Below the pieces are notes generated by a model. That model searched no databases, was not told the origin of the DNA, and was given only the letters and a program-made list of their open reading frames with translations. Shown here one piece after another: positions 1 to 9,173 of a stretch of DNA of 64,000 nucleotides. Location: the NCBI GenBank assembly GCA_963824085.1, contig CAWGNT010000021.1:1-64000 (forward strand). The letters run 5' to 3'. The first letter of the stretch is position 1. Every line of letters starts with the position of its first letter. Made by a program: the position numbers and the translations under genes. The DNA comes from JARRNE01 sp963824085 (GTDB taxonomy: Bacteria > Pseudomonadota > Gammaproteobacteria > Chromatiales > Chromatiaceae).

Positions 1-1
1 T

Positions 2-385
2 CGATGTGCAAGATCCGCGCGCGGCCGATGCGTTGGCGAGCTCGTGGCGGAGCGACGCAACTTCTACGAGCTGTACGGATTCATCTCGCGCGCCGGTGAT
101 GCTCGCTTAATCTTGCCGCTAGTCGAGGAAGTCCTCAAGAACCGAGCAGACGTCGGCCGATGCCATGTGGCCACTGACGGGAGTTGCACATCGCCTCGGT
201 CGGGACGAGCTGCTCGTCTGCTTAGCGATGGCGCTGACGACAGTACCCGTGCACAGGTGGAAACATTCATCGATCGGATATTCATCTACGACCAGGACGC
301 CGTTGAGCGGAACTTCGAGACCTTCTACTCCCAAACCCTGAGCGGTCCGCTGGACCAGGTCGACGGCCTGAAGCGCCTGCAGTGA
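2..385 (+). CDS. Possible partial open frame entering from the left edge, unrecognised
   Basis: An open frame runs in from the window edge and ends at a TGA after a Lys-Arg-Leu-Gln tail. The early part reads like an ordinary helical protein (a Glu/Arg stretch followed by a hydrophobic Leu-Pro-Leu-Val helix). The middle is Ser/Arg-rich and looks like out-of-frame translation, and the last 40 residues again look protein-like. This pattern suggests either a degraded gene with compensating frameshifts or chance coding. I recognise no family. The neighbouring DNA is also degraded. Confidence 0.2.
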   Translation, partial: RCARSARGRCVGELVAERRNFYELYGFISRAGDARLILPLVEEVLKNRADVGRCHVATDGSCTSPRSGRAARLLSDGADDSTRAQVETFIDRIFIYDQDAVERNFETFYSQTLSGPLDQVDGLKRLQ

Positions 386-458
386 CGCCATCCCAGGCGC
401 CTGTCATCGCCTCGATGCAGTTCGGCGTTTGCGATCTGCTCCTGCGCCCTTCTGTGTC

Positions 459-739
459 TCAGCGGTTCGTATTGATCGTCGGCGACACCGCAAGCGCACG
501 GAAGGTCTTCATCCGACACTTGCGTATACCGGGCTCGACCTCCCGATAGATCCGCCGATTCAGTGTAATGCGTTCAAGCACCTCGTCCAGACTGTTGAGA
601 AACCGGACCGCCACGCTTCAGACACCTTGAAGTCCGGACCGACATCAAGGGTTTCCAGTAACGCCTCCGCGACCAGCGCCCGTGTCTGGGGGTCAAGCCG
701 CATGGCTTCTTCGAGAATCTGCTCTGCAATGTTATTCAT
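459..739 (-). pseudogene. Toxin-antitoxin remnant (addiction-module antitoxin joined to a ParE/RelE toxin tail)
   Basis: Reading the minus strand from ATG 739, the first about 45 codons match the short helical antitoxins of the 'addiction module component' type (repeated Glu-Glu-Ala, then Leu-Asp-Pro ... Glu-Ala-Leu-Leu-Glu). The antitoxin frame then runs into a TGA at 560-562. In another frame, from about 611 down to a TGA at 459-461, the text resembles the middle of a ParE/RelE toxin (Leu-Asp-Glu-Val-Leu-Glu-Arg-Ile, then Glu-Val-Glu-Pro-Gly-Ile-Arg). The normal antitoxin C-terminus and toxin N-terminus are missing, so a deletion appears to have fused the two genes out of frame. The frames are seen directly; the family names are inference from pattern. 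Confidence 0.55.
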
Positions 740-768
740 GGCGAGACATTATGACATCCAACTCACCT

Positions 769-817
769 CAACATAGCGGCTGATCGTAACCACCGCAACA
801 TAGCGGCTGATCGTAAC
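769..817. repeat. Two identical 22-bp direct repeats with 27-bp period
   Basis: The 22 bases at 769-790 (beginning CAACATAGCGG) recur exactly at 796-817, separated by five bases. They lie just upstream of the antitoxin remnant start (739, minus strand) and before the FMN reductase gene. They could be paired binding sites or the edge of a mobile element. Confidence 0.8.
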
Positions 818-964
818 CCCGTCACGGCTGGCGGCCAACGCCGGTGGCGGCACGATTCGCCGCTAGGATGACAGCTCAAGGGGACCTGTGTGGGGCACGG
901 CGTGACGCCAAGCTGCCCGCAACGGGCGGCGAGCTCGGCACTGACCAATGCGCATTTAAGCAAG

Positions 965-1597
965 ATGGAACCCATGAAACTGAATCTGCTAGTCATTTAC
1001 GGCTCCGTTCGTTCCGAGCGTCAAGGAATCAAGGCCGCCCGCTTTGTCGCGAACAAGTGCCGAGAGCGCGGCCACGAGGCCTTCCTCGTCGACCCGCTCG
1101 ACTTCCCGCTGCCGCTCCTCGACAAGATGTACAAGGAATATCCGCCGGGAACGGCGCCGGAGTTGCTCGAGCGGCTGGCAGTGAAAGTGAAGGCGGCGGA
1201 CGCCTACCTGATTGTGTCCGGGGAGTACAACCACACAATGCCGCCCGCACTCACCAACCTCCTCGACCACTTCCTCGAGGAGTATTTCTACAAGCCAAGT
1301 GCGATTGTCTGTTATTCGGCCGGCGCCTTCGGTGGTGTCCGGGCCGCAATTGCACTGCGCGCCATGCTTGGCGAACTTGGCATGCCGAGCATCCCCTCAA
1401 TCTTTCCGATTCCGAAGGTACAAGACGTGTTTCGGGACGACGGCTCACCGACCGACGACAGCTATCATGGCCGCATCGTTGGGTTTCTCGACGAGCTCGA
1501 ATGGTACGCGCGAGCACTGAAGGCGGCTCGCGAGGGCGACCGAGACCGCGGGAGGAGCAACTGCTCAGCCCAGCAGCTGGTTCCTTCCCAGCGGTGA
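965..1597 (+). CDS. NADPH-dependent FMN reductase family protein
   Basis: A 210-residue flavodoxin-like protein of the FMN_red family. These enzymes bind FMN and use NAD(P)H to reduce flavin, quinone or azo substrates in the cytoplasm. The N-terminal strand followed by Gly-Ser-Val-Arg-Ser-Glu-Arg is the FMN phosphate-binding loop. A second family signature, Gly-Glu-Tyr-Asn-His-Thr-Met-Pro, binds the flavin ring. Start: the frame is open from 890, but similarity begins at ATG 965 or ATG 974; a GGAA precedes the latter. The stop overlaps the GTG of the debranching-enzyme gene (GTGA), suggesting translational coupling. The last about 20 residues are Arg/Ser-rich and poorly conserved-looking. The physiological substrate cannot be told. 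Confidence 0.85.
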   Translation: MEPMKLNLLVIYGSVRSERQGIKAARFVANKCRERGHEAFLVDPLDFPLPLLDKMYKEYPPGTAPELLERLAVKVKAADAYLIVSGEYNHTMPPALTNLLDHFLEEYFYKPSAIVCYSAGAFGGVRAAIALRAMLGELGMPSIPSIFPIPKVQDVFRDDGSPTDDSYHGRIVGFLDELEWYARALKAAREGDRDRGRSNCSAQQLVPSQR

Positions 1598-3648
1598 CTG
1601 CACGGGGCTGCGCAGACGACTTTCCGTGCCTGATCCGGTTCGGCCGCGAGGTCTGCGGCCAGCTCGATCAAGCCGAGCGGCGCGAGTGGTGGCTGACCAA
1701 CGGCCGCGGCGCCTACGCGGCGGGGACTGTCGCCGGCTCTCTGACACGGCGTTACCACGGGCTCCTGGTCGCGCCCCTGGCGCCGCCCTTGGGCCGCTTC
1801 CTGGTCCTCACAAAGGCGGACGCCACCCTGATCGACGGCGAGCGCGAGTGGCCACTCTTCACCAACCGCTGGTCGGGCGGCGCCGTGTCACCCGCCGGAC
1901 AGGTCCACATCGAGTCCTTCCAGATCGACGGCCGCTTACCGGTGTGGCATTTCGCCGTCGGCGACGTGCGGATCGAGCAGCGCATCTGGCTGGAGCAGCG
2001 TGTGGACCAAGTGCACCTGGCCTGGCGTCTACTGACCCCGAGTGCGGGGCAGGACTTGCGACTGCGTGTGGCCCTGCTGGTGAACGCACGCGACCACCAT
2101 CATGTTTCCCGCGTGGGCCAGATCCAGCCCGGGCTCAGCGTCAACGGCAGTCTGCTGCGAGTCCTGCACCGGGACTGGTTCGAGCTCCAGGTTCGCGCAC
2201 AGGGTGGCACCCTGCAGGTCGATCCGGCCTGGATCGAGGGCTTCGATCTTCCAATAGAGCGCGAGCGCGGCCTCGAAGACCGGGACAACCACCTGCGGGT
2301 CGGGTACGCCAGCCTGGAGCTTAGCTCCGGCGAGTGGAGCGGGATAACGGCAACGGTCGGGACCGCCGCGGCTCAGGATCTCACCGAGGCGCTTGAACGG
2401 TATCAGACACGGGAGCGCGCACTGCTCCGGCAGGCGCAGGCCGCTGATCCCGTGTTCGAGGACGCGCCCGACTGGGTCCGACAGCTCGTGCTCGCGGCCG
2501 ACGGCTTTCTCTTCTCGCGGCCTTTGGACGACGTACCCGACGGCGAGTCCGTGATCGCAGGCTACCCCTGGTTCGGCGACTGGGGCCGCGACACCATGAT
2601 CGCGCTGCCCGGCCTGACGCTCGCGACGGGCCGCCCCGAAAGCGCGCTGCGCATCCTGGAGACCTTCGCCCGCTTCGTCGACGGCGGAATGCTGCCGAAC
2701 GTCTTCCCCGGCCGCGGCGAGACGCCGGAGTACAACACGGTCGATGCCGCCCTCTGGTACCTGGAGGCCTGGCGCGCCTATGTAGAGGTGACCGGTGACA
2801 CCGAGGCGCTGACGCGCGTCTTCCCGGTGCTGGACGCAATCACCCGAGGCTACCGGGACGGGACTCGCTACGGCATCGGCATGGACTCCGCGGATGGTCT
2901 GATCCGGGCCGGAGAACCGGGCATCCAGCTCACCTGGATGGACGCCAAGGTCGGGGACTGGGTGGTAACGCCGCGCACCGGCAAGCCGGTGGAGATCAGC
3001 GCCCTGTGGTACAACGGCTTGGTCGCAATGAAGGGCTTTGCAGAGCGGCTCGGCAAGGATTCCGCGCCTTACGCGGAGCTTGCCGAGCGGGCCGCGGCCG
3101 GTTTCCGCCGCTATGTACGGCCCGATGGGCAGGGCCTCTTCGATCTGCTGGACAGCCCCGACGGCGATGATCCGAGCCTCCGTCCCAACCAGATCCTCGC
3201 GGTCAGCCTGGCCGCCTCGCCGCTCGCTTTCACGGATCAGGCGCGCGTGGTCGCCGTCTGCGGCCGCGAGCTCGTGACCTCCTACGGGCTGCGTTCGCTC
3301 GCACCATCTCATCCGGACTACCGCGGAAGGTACCGCGGCGGCGTGTGGGAGCGCGACCGAGCCTATCACCAGGGTCCGGTGTGGGGCTGGCTGCTCGGCC
3401 ACTACGCTTTGGCCGAGCACCGGGTCACCGGTAATGCCAGCCTCGCCCTGTCCCGCCTGGCGCCGCTGGCGGATCACCTCTCGGACGCGGGCCTCGGGAA
3501 CATCAGCGAGATCTTCGACGGTGACCCGCCCCACACCCCGCGCGGCGCCCCGCTCCAGGCCTGGTCCGTCGCCTGCACCCTGGAAGCCTGGTGGCGGCTG
3601 AGCAAGGCGCGGAATACACCGTCGCCAACTCACTCCCGTCGAAAATGA
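1594..3648 (+). CDS. Glycogen debranching enzyme / amylo-alpha-1,6-glucosidase
   Basis: A 684-residue protein with the bacterial glycogen debranching enzyme layout. The N-terminal beta-rich domain begins with the typical Glu-Trp-Trp-Leu-Thr-Asn-Gly-Arg-Gly-Ala-Tyr-Ala block. It is followed by a C-terminal (alpha/alpha)6 catalytic domain containing Trp-Phe-Gly-Asp-Trp-Gly-Arg-Asp-Thr-Met (about residues 326-335) and the late Gly-Pro-Val-Trp-Gly-Trp-Leu motif. It hydrolyses alpha-1,6 branch points during glycogen or maltodextrin turnover. GTG 1594 is the best start: it overlaps the upstream stop by four bases and lies shortly before the conserved N-terminus. The same frame is open much further upstream but is meaningless there. 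The 3' end is overlapped by the convergent AraC-like pseudogene. Confidence 0.9.
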   Translation: MTARGCADDFPCLIRFGREVCGQLDQAERREWWLTNGRGAYAAGTVAGSLTRRYHGLLVAPLAPPLGRFLVLTKADATLIDGEREWPLFTNRWSGGAVSPAGQVHIESFQIDGRLPVWHFAVGDVRIEQRIWLEQRVDQVHLAWRLLTPSAGQDLRLRVALLVNARDHHHVSRVGQIQPGLSVNGSLLRVLHRDWFELQVRAQGGTLQVDPAWIEGFDLPIERERGLEDRDNHLRVGYASLELSSGEWSGITATVGTAAAQDLTEALERYQTRERALLRQAQAADPVFEDAPDWVRQLVLAADGFLFSRPLDDVPDGESVIAGYPWFGDWGRDTMIALPGLTLATGRPESALRILETFARFVDGGMLPNVFPGRGETPEYNTVDAALWYLEAWRAYVEVTGDTEALTRVFPVLDAITRGYRDGTRYGIGMDSADGLIRAGEPGIQLTWMDAKVGDWVVTPRTGKPVEISALWYNGLVAMKGFAERLGKDSAPYAELAERAAAGFRRYVRPDGQGLFDLLDSPDGDDPSLRPNQILAVSLAASPLAFTDQARVVAVCGRELVTSYGLRSLAPSHPDYRGRYRGGVWERDRAYHQGPVWGWLLGHYALAEHRVTGNASLALSRLAPLADHLSDAGLGNISEIFDGDPPHTPRGAPLQAWSVACTLEAWWRLSKARNTPSPTHSRRK

Positions 3649-4774
3649 TTCGGTCTGGGCACAACGGGAAAGCGACGGCTCGCCGCCCGGTACGACTCTG
3701 GCCGCGGCGGAGTCGGTCCGTCGGCAGTGCTTCTCGCCAGGCCGTAGGTGATTTTCCCGACCAGCGCTGAAATGCTCGGGTGAAAGCGCCCGCGGCGGCG
3801 TACCCGAGCGCCTCCGCGACCTCCACTACTGGCAGCCGTGTATCCCTGAGAAGCTGCTGCGAAATCTCGAAACGAACCTCCTGCAGCAGCTCTTTGAAGC
3901 TGGTGCCCTGAGCATTCAGCCGCCGGTTCAAGGTGCGCCGATGCATACCGAAGAGGGATGCCGCCTGTTCCAGGTCGCGGCCCGTGATAACCAAACCGTG
4001 CAGCACGCGGCGCAACTGGGCGACGAAATCACCGTCTGTCCATGCCAGCAGCGCCTCCGTCTCCGCTTTAAGGACTCGATAGAGCTGCGCGTTGGCGCCG
4101 CTCACCGGGTGATCGAGCCAGGTCGCCGAAAAGACCAGCGCGGACTGATCGGAATCAAAGCGCACCGGGGCCTTGAAGAACCGCTGATAGGGTTCGGGGT
4201 CCACAGGGGTTGCGTGACTGAACAGGACGTCACACAGCCGGAGCTTGGGTCCGCACAGAGCCCTCATGATGTTGCAGCCAATCGCAATGGCGGCGTCGTA
4301 GATCTGGTCGGTAGCGATTACACCCTGTTGATAAACGGCGTAACCCAAGAGCACCATCTTGTCCTGAACCACCAAGGTCGGAACGGCCCCGCGGTCTTGC
4401 AGCTGCAGGTAAAGCACCAGGTTACGCAGTGCCGACCCGACGTCGGGCGAGTGCTGCATCAGCAGGCTCACAACACCGAGCGACGAAGCCGCCGAGTGTT
4501 GCCCCACCAAGAGACCGAACTAGGGACAGCCGCTCCGGGCTACGCATTCCCGGAAGAGCCGCCCCATGACAGCGAAGGGGATGGTGTTATCCGGATCGTC
4601 GAAAAGGCCGAGATCGATACCGACCTGCGCCGCCACGGCGGGGAAGTCGATACCCATATCGCGCAGCAAGTGTGGTATCGCGCCGATGGGTCCCACGCGA
4701 GCGGTGCCGTCCACGACCAACGCCAGACCCGAACCGGACCTGCCCGTTGAAATCCCCGCAGCTTGCTCCATCAC
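3503..4774 (-). pseudogene. AraC-family transcriptional regulator interrupted by an amber codon
   Basis: Read from ATG 4774 on the minus strand this is an AraC regulator of the type with an N-terminal Arabinose_bd-like domain: conserved 'P-h-L-L-R-D-M-G-I-D' start, a middle Val-Gly-Gln-His block, then a C-terminal double HTH ending Phe-Thr-Arg-Ala-Phe-Gln-Arg-Trp-Ser-Gly-Lys-Ser-Pro. An in-frame TAG at 4520-4522 separates residues 1-84 from the rest; the next codons continue the family text without a frame change. Relatives usually have an aromatic residue there, so one substitution (for example TAC to TAG) explains it. A TTG at 4508-4510 could in principle restart translation. The open frame continues past the normal HTH end into the debranching-enzyme gene. 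Either a true pseudogene or a sequencing error. Confidence 0.8.
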
Positions 4775-6129
4775 TGGCGTGGCTACCGCTTCTTCCGCGC
4801 ATAGCAGTGCCGCGAATCCTCAACGGCGCGTCGCAAAAGGTCAATGGAGATCTCGGAAACTGGACCTGCGGCATCGCGTGGGACTCCGGCCAGCGGGGCT
4901 TGGTTGCGCAGACTGCTGATCCGCTCAAGCTCGAAATCGGTATCATTTCAGAATCCGCTCGCGGTGAACACCTCCGCCACGTTCGCGGGCTGACGCTGCC
5001 AGCTCCTGTTTGAAAACGCAGGATTTTTCAGACTTAGACCAGCGCAGGTATAAACCGGCGAGATCAGGTTCTCTGACATTAGACCTCCCGCACGAGCCTG
5101 CAAATCGAACACGCAGCGGGGTACGCCGTCTTCAGCAATTTCCGTCTGAAGATCATCTTCGCGGGCAGCGGCAGCCGACGACCCACTGCGGACGCCCAGC
5201 CTGTCGGGCCGGGCGACAGGTTCGTCCCATTATGTAGCGCTCTACATAACGACCCCTATGTAGAGTTCGCAGTTATGTAGAGTCGTAGCGGCGACCTCAA
5301 TGCCGCTGGGCGCAGGTGCGATCGTTCCTCTACATAAATTCGGCGCCTGAAGGAACCGCATTTGCGCATCGGGCGGACGATAACGCGCCATCGTTATCCC
5401 TGGTTCCTGAATTCGGGCCAAGACCGCGTTCTTCACCGCAATGTCCGCCTAGCCCTGGAACCGTGCGGCTGGCGCACCTTGGTCGCCAAGTCACAGCGCG
5501 ATGGCGCGAAGCGCCGCATCCCACTGCTACGCACGCTCCGATCGGCGGTAGTAGGGGGTAATGCCCCTCCGGAGCCCCGCAAAATTATGTATACCTCTCG
5601 CGGCAACCGAAATCCCTCAGCCCAGCAACCACGCCACATACCGCTGACGAGCACTCCGGAAGTCTACATAATTGGTAACTCTACATAGGTCCCAATCACG
5701 GTCACTGGGGCGTGCTGCCTTCGGCGGGCGAAACCGGCCCAAAGCGTGCGCCGAGAAGCCCGTCTCCATCGGGCGGTTTTCTGGTCGTTTGCGTTCATTG
5801 CGAAGCAGACAAGCCCGTCATGGTGCTGTCGAACATGAAGCCCAATGTCGCGGCGGAGCCGATTGAGCTCACCATTCTCACCGGCAAGGGCTTCATCGTG
5901 CTTCAGATCACGCCTAAGCACGCGCCGGACAAGGCGATCTGATGGCGATGGCCCCAGAAATCTGGGGTAGAACCTCCATTGCGAGATCGGGGACAATCCG
6001 GCGGCTCGCGAGCGCACCATTCCGCTCGCCCGTTCCGCCGTGCGCGCGACGCTCGATCAACACCTTGAAGTCCACGATCGGACATGGTTGGGCCACAACT
6101 ATTTAACCCATTGGCAGGAGATAGCAGGA
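4775..6129. other. 1.35-kb region without a convincing gene; contains the TATGTAGAG repeat stretch
   Basis: No open frame here has convincing protein character. The central part (5230-5690) carries inverted and direct copies of a TTATGTAGAG motif, described separately. A short plus-strand frame ending at 5942 has about 50 plausible C-terminal residues (ending Lys-His-Ala-Pro-Asp-Lys-Ala-Ile) but no recognisable start or family. It may be a gene remnant. Confidence 0.5.
5230..5690. repeat. Short element bounded by inverted pairs of TATGTAGAG repeats
   Basis: On the left, TATGTAGAG at 5257-5265 is followed after eight bases by another copy at 5274-5282. On the right, the reverse complement shows the same TATGTAGAG-N8-TATGTAGA arrangement (5662-5687). 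Additional copies lie at 5230-5249 (a near-perfect palindrome, TTATGTAG-CGC-TCTACATAA) and 5328-5337, with a degenerate one at 5584-5598. The matched spacing at both ends, in opposite orientation, suggests ends recognised by a recombinase or transposase, or paired regulator sites. No enzyme gene is inside, so if mobile it is non-autonomous. Confidence 0.6.
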
Positions 6130-8004
6130 ATGCACCAGATGAGATCGACATTGCCGAGAACGCGCGCCAGGAAGAGGTTCAAAATGGCTAGCGCAGCCTT
6201 CGCCCTGGCAGCCTTTCTGGCTGTCGCCGGCGCCCAGGCCGCGGACAAGGGGGCCAGTCACCACGCCCAAGGCCGGTACAACACCCTGACCGCCACCTAT
6301 GTGGTGGTCGAGGGCGACGACCTGAGCGCGATCAGCGAGCGCTTCGAGATCCCGCTGGAAACGCTTAAGGCCCAGAACAAGCTGCCATCCAGCGAGATCA
6401 AGGTGGGCGACAAGCTGGTGCTCGCCCCCGCCGGCGCCCAGGAGGTTGGCGCAGCAGTCAGCAAGAAGACACTCGAATCCCTCTCGGCACCGGATTCGGT
6501 CGAGACGCGCATCGGCAAGCTGGACTTCAGCGACGGCGTGCCGAGCGCAGAGACCGCCCGGAAGGTCTATGACACGCTTGACTTCACCCGCGCGCTGAAC
6601 GTTTACAACAACAGTTTTCGTGGCGCCTCCGCGCTGGCGATCAAGAAGGGCATGGAGAGCGTCGGCGCCGGGAGCGGCGACATCGTCATCTTCGAACAGC
6701 TGATGGATGCGAATTCGCTGTTCCTGACCGCAAATGCCGACACCGTTTATTACCTCGGCTGGATCGACCTGTCCAAGGGACCGGTAGTGATCGACCAGCC
6801 CTCCGACGGGCTTGGCGCGATCAACGACATGTGGTTTTCCTGGGTGATCGACATTGGCAAGCCGGGGCCTGATCGCGGTCTGGGCGGCAAGTACCTGATC
6901 GTCGGCCCGAACTATGACGGTCCGTTGCCCAAGGGCGGCTATTTCGTGGCCCATGCCAAGACCAATACGATCCTCTATGCCCTGCGAGCCTTCATCAAGG
7001 ACGGTAAGGACCCGAAACCCGCGGTCGACAACATCAAAAAGAACCTGAAGATCTATCCCTATGTGGCCGGAAGCTTCGGAACGCCCATCGCCGAGGCACT
7101 GGAAGGAAAGGTCAGGCTGGCAGGCGAGCCGAAGATTCCCGAGATGAAGTTCATCAACGCCAGCGGGATGTCGTTCAACACCATCCCACCGAGCGACTAC
7201 GGCTTCTTCGAGATGATCAACGAGAACGTCCAGAACGAGCCGGCCACCAGCTATGACGTGGAGCTCGCTGGCCAGCTCGCTGCCATCGGTATCGTGCATG
7301 GCAAGGAGTTCAAACCCGACGAGCGGATGAAGAAGATCCTGGGTGATGCCGCCGCCGTAGGACAGGCGACCGGCCGGGCGCTGCAATGGCAGTTCGCCGA
7401 TCAGCACCCGGACTGGGCCTATTACGAGGGCTCGCACTGGGGCAACATGCTGTTCGAGGGCGGCGCGCTGTTCGAGACCCCGCCGCCGCTGTTCAAGGAC
7501 GGCATGTTCAAGCCCTTCCCGCCGACCGGCGCCCGCACACTCGACAGTCGTGCAGCGTTCTACTACGCCTATACGCTCGACAGCCCGGCGATGGTCATGC
7601 GCATCCCCGGTGTGGGCTCGCAATATCTGATGGGCTTCCTCGACAGCGACGGCAAGCCGTTCGACGGCGCCAGGACCTACAAGGTGACCCTGCCCAAGGG
7701 CATCCCGGCAGCGGCATTCTGGTCCTTCACGGTCTACGACAATCAGACCCGGTCGATGCTGCTGACGCCGCAGAAATATCCGCGCGCCGGAAGCCAGAGC
7801 TATCCGACCCCGGCGGCAGTGGCGGCCGAGGACGGATCGACCACAGTGTTCTTCGCGCCAGAGAAACCCGAAGGCGTCGCAAAGGGCAACTGGATCCAGA
7901 CCGACCCGAAGAAGGGCTGGTTCACCATCCTGCGTCTCTACAGCCCGCTGCCATCCTTCTTCGACAAGTCCTGGCAGCCGAGCGAGATTGAGCTGGTGAA
8001 GTAG
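6130..8004 (+). CDS. Secreted LysM-DUF1254-DUF1214 protein
   Basis: A 624-residue protein. The N-terminus has a basic segment and hydrophobic core ending in Ala-Gln-Ala-Ala-Asp, a likely signal peptide. Residues about 55-100 form a LysM domain (Val-Glu-Gly-Asp-Asp-Leu-Ser-Ala-Ile-Ser ... Lys-Val-Gly-Asp-Lys-Leu-Val), expected to bind peptidoglycan. The rest is a DUF1254 region, then a DUF1214 region ending with the Gly-Trp-Phe-Thr-Ile-Leu-Arg-Leu-Tyr-Ser-Pro block. The function of DUF1254/DUF1214 proteins is unknown to me. ATG 6130 follows a GGAG at 6117-6120; the frame is open further upstream but lacks similarity. A paralogue lies at 20802-22550. Confidence 0.88.
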   Translation: MHQMRSTLPRTRARKRFKMASAAFALAAFLAVAGAQAADKGASHHAQGRYNTLTATYVVVEGDDLSAISERFEIPLETLKAQNKLPSSEIKVGDKLVLAPAGAQEVGAAVSKKTLESLSAPDSVETRIGKLDFSDGVPSAETARKVYDTLDFTRALNVYNNSFRGASALAIKKGMESVGAGSGDIVIFEQLMDANSLFLTANADTVYYLGWIDLSKGPVVIDQPSDGLGAINDMWFSWVIDIGKPGPDRGLGGKYLIVGPNYDGPLPKGGYFVAHAKTNTILYALRAFIKDGKDPKPAVDNIKKNLKIYPYVAGSFGTPIAEALEGKVRLAGEPKIPEMKFINASGMSFNTIPPSDYGFFEMINENVQNEPATSYDVELAGQLAAIGIVHGKEFKPDERMKKILGDAAAVGQATGRALQWQFADQHPDWAYYEGSHWGNMLFEGGALFETPPPLFKDGMFKPFPPTGARTLDSRAAFYYAYTLDSPAMVMRIPGVGSQYLMGFLDSDGKPFDGARTYKVTLPKGIPAAAFWSFTVYDNQTRSMLLTPQKYPRAGSQSYPTPAAVAAEDGSTTVFFAPEKPEGVAKGNWIQTDPKKGWFTILRLYSPLPSFFDKSWQPSEIELVK

Positions 8005-8388
8005 GATCACCGCTCTCGAATGAGAGGGCGATGTCTCCGCTACGTGGTGGCCCGGCACAACCAAGGCAGACTTCCGTTGTCAGCAGACGACCGGGCGAAA
8101 CCGGACCTGGGGGACATTCCGGTTTGTTCAATCGCTTTTCGGTATCCACCACGTAACGCAGACGTGTGCGACTCGCGACGGTGTCTTGCCCTTTGCGCGC
8201 AAGGAGCGATGGGTAATCCCTCAGCGCCCGCTAACCTCACTCAAGCAGGCGCTCGTCTACCCGTTGCCTGTGGCGGAATAGGGTCGGTTCCAGCCTGTTG
8301 GGGTGGCACCTCGGGGCATGGAGTGCCCGACGAAAACACCAACATCCTCCCTCGCCGCTGCCCGAGACCGTGCGTCCGACAACAACAC
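8005..8388. other. Intergenic region, nothing recognised
   Basis: These 384 bases separate two convergent genes. A small hairpin (CTCTC-GAAT-GAGAG) lies about 10 bases after the LysM-DUF1254 stop, without a T-tract. I see no gene or repeat in the rest. Confidence 0.4.
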
Positions 8389-8808
8389 TCAACATACAGA
8401 CAGTCTTGGATACTCCTGGGCCATCCTGTTCCAGAACCCGCCGCTCCAGTCCATGAATACCGCCAAAAACCAGTCCTGGGGAGTTGCACCGACGACGGCA
8501 TCGACGATCTGGCGTCCACAGCCCTTGGTCGCGGAGGTGAGGGCGTAGAACTGCACGACCTTGTTCGGGACGTCGATTAGCAATTCGACGGCCACGATAC
8601 CTTCTCCGCCGACTACGGCGACTGGGTTCTTCTTGCCATCGGCCGAGAGAACATTCGAAGCCGCAATCCGATCCGGAAAGATCTTGATGTACCGGAGATC
8701 GGGGATACGAGCCAGCTCCGTCGCGAGGCTCTGGAAGACCGGCGGGATTTGTCGGACGGAGTGAGCCTTCCGCACGCGCTCGCCATCAAGAAAATCGTAC
8801 TTGGTCAT
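8389..8808 (-). CDS. Hypothetical protein, weakly GNAT-like C-terminal half
   Basis: A 139-residue protein starting at ATG 8808, which follows an AGGGGG-type ribosome site. The middle has regular beta-strand text (Arg-Tyr-Ile-Lys-Ile-Phe, then Ala-Val-Glu-Leu-Leu-Ile-Asp). The second half has Lys-Gly-Cys-Gly-Arg-Gln-Ile-Val followed by Trp-Ser-Gly-Gly-Phe-Trp near the end. The Gly-x-Gly-Arg turn and helix recall the acetyl-CoA loop of GNAT acetyltransferases, but the resemblance is weak and the protein is short. It is divergent from the gene at 9174. No signal peptide or membrane segment. A longer frame is open to 9057 but that extension looks non-coding. Confidence 0.6.
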   Translation of the reverse strand: MTKYDFLDGERVRKAHSVRQIPPVFQSLATELARIPDLRYIKIFPDRIAASNVLSADGKKNPVAVVGGEGIVAVELLIDVPNKVVQFYALTSATKGCGRQIVDAVVGATPQDWFLAVFMDWSGGFWNRMAQEYPRLSVC

Positions 8809-9173
8809 AGTGCCCCCTGGAGACATCCGGATTTCAGACCGCTCATACGCATCGGTTCTATCGTCTCGCCCAGGTGGCTCAATCCATGAGTCCGTGGTGA
8901 TCTGCAGTCGAACGCGGGACGTCCATTGGTTTTGCTGTTGCCGGTACTCGGATCTTCCGGACATCAAGCGTTGGCCCGGTCGGTCCAGATTGGGCCAACG
9001 ACAGCGAGTTGATTCTGCCGCCACTGATGGCACGAACGGAGAGATTCTCGTTTGCAATCCGCGTGTTGACGAGTTGGCCCAATCTCTGCTCGGAGTGCGT
9101 CACATGCGATTCTCTTGCGCAACTGTGACAGTTCCCCGAGCGGTTCTGCTCGCAACGATCTAGGAGGCTTACG
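8809..9173. other. Divergent intergenic region between two hypothetical genes
   Basis: These 365 bases lie between the minus-strand gene at 8808 and the plus-strand gene at 9174 and must hold both promoters. An AGGAGG ribosome site is at 9162-9167. I do not see a clear promoter pair or operator. Confidence 0.4.

Noticed and set aside
844..1593. Upstream extension of the debranching-enzyme frame
   Set aside because: It overlaps the real FMN reductase gene in another frame and has no protein character; GTG 1594 fits family length.
2029..3633. 534-codon minus-strand open frame
   Set aside because: Antisense shadow of the debranching enzyme.
5712..5942. Short plus-strand frame with protein-like tail
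   Set aside because: Only the last about 50 residues look coding; no start, ribosome site or family. Mentioned in the regional note only.
6103..8064. 653-codon minus-strand open frame
   Set aside because: Antisense shadow of the LysM-DUF1254 gene caused by high GC; no family features.
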